From: Bilophila wadsworthia ATCC 49260
GTDB lineage: Bacteria; Desulfobacterota; Desulfovibrionia; Desulfovibrionales; Desulfovibrionaceae
DNA length: 12,658 nt
Assembly: GCF_000701705.1 (NCBI RefSeq)
Contig: NZ_JNJP01000095.1
Span: forward strand, 1-12,658
Direction of reading: 5' to 3'
Made by a program: the position numbers and the translations under genes. The notes under the pieces are model-generated. The model was not told the DNA's origin, did no database searches, and saw only the letters and a program-made list of their open reading frames with translations. Position 1 is the stretch's first letter. Each line of letters opens with the position of its first letter. Shown piece by piece: positions 12,581-12,658 of the stretch.

Positions 12581-12630
12581 GGGGAGGGGAGAGGGAACCT
12601 TTCTGGAGAAAGGTTCCCTCTCCCCTCCCC
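12581..12630 (+). terminator. Perfect 24-bp GA/CT-rich hairpin after the binding-protein gene
   Basis: 12581-12604 pairs perfectly with 12607-12630 across a 2-nt GG loop, starting 22 nt after the stop codon. The loop end reads CTTTCTGGAGAAAGG. No U-run follows (CGAACCCC). If transporter genes continue beyond the window, this could limit read-through and protect the 3' end of the binding-protein message, as is common in such operons. It shares sequence with the hairpins at 4-58 and 5701-5758. Confidence 0.75.
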
Positions 12631-12658
12631 CGAACCCCCTCTCCTTTCCAAGACGTTT

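Noticed and set aside
11497..12651. 384-codon minus-strand frame across the binding-protein gene
   Set aside because: Antisense to a gene with a signal peptide and family motifs; it also runs through the 12581 hairpin.

Overview
The window is GC-rich bacterial DNA with strong AAGGAG-type ribosome binding sites, good sigma-54 promoter matches, long GA-rich 3'-end hairpins and a small-molecule uptake and hydrolysis gene set. This suggests a Gram-negative proteobacterium or Desulfobacterota member. My best guess is a Desulfovibrio/Bilophila-like organism, but that is inference from style only. No RNA genes, insertion sequences, phage genes or CRISPR arrays were seen.

Layout. (1) Positions 77-1963 (-) encode a cytosolic alkaline-phosphatase-superfamily phosphodiesterase/phosphohydrolase. 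It is divergent from a BCCT-family transporter at 2381-3940 (+). The roughly 420-bp gap between them holds a close sigma-54 (-24/-12) promoter for the transporter, a second sigma-54-like element facing the hydrolase gene, and a perfect TTTGTCGC/GCGACAAA inverted repeat that looks like an enhancer-binding-protein site. (2) An MFS transporter at 4301-5485 (+) sits behind a structured leader. It converges, across a hairpin-rich spacer, on a YtcJ/NfdA-type amidohydrolase at 5769-7385 (-). (3) That gene is divergent from a second amidohydrolase, of the TRZ/ATZ deaminase-chlorohydrolase type, at 7837-9192 (+). (4) A GntR/FCD regulator (9560-10207) overlaps by 4 bases a P1-family (DmpA/BapA-type) self-processing aminopeptidase (10204-11304). 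A secreted ABC-type substrate-binding protein follows (11482-12558).

Working together. The window reads as an accessory catabolic region: three transport components (BCCT, MFS, a periplasmic binding protein) and four hydrolases (phosphodiester/phosphonate-type, two amide/amidine-type, and N-terminal amide/beta-peptide-type). The best-supported regulatory unit is the hydrolase/BCCT divergon, where import of a zwitterionic substrate and its intracellular hydrolysis appear to be co-controlled through sigma-54. The second is the GntR-P1 peptidase pair, with a TAGTATACTA operator over the promoter, consistent with autoregulation. The actual substrates cannot be read from the sequence.

The most unusual signals are the sigma-54 divergon, a related set of long hairpins at the 3' ends of three genes, a substituted metal-ligand position in the phosphodiesterase and a modified substrate box in the BCCT protein.
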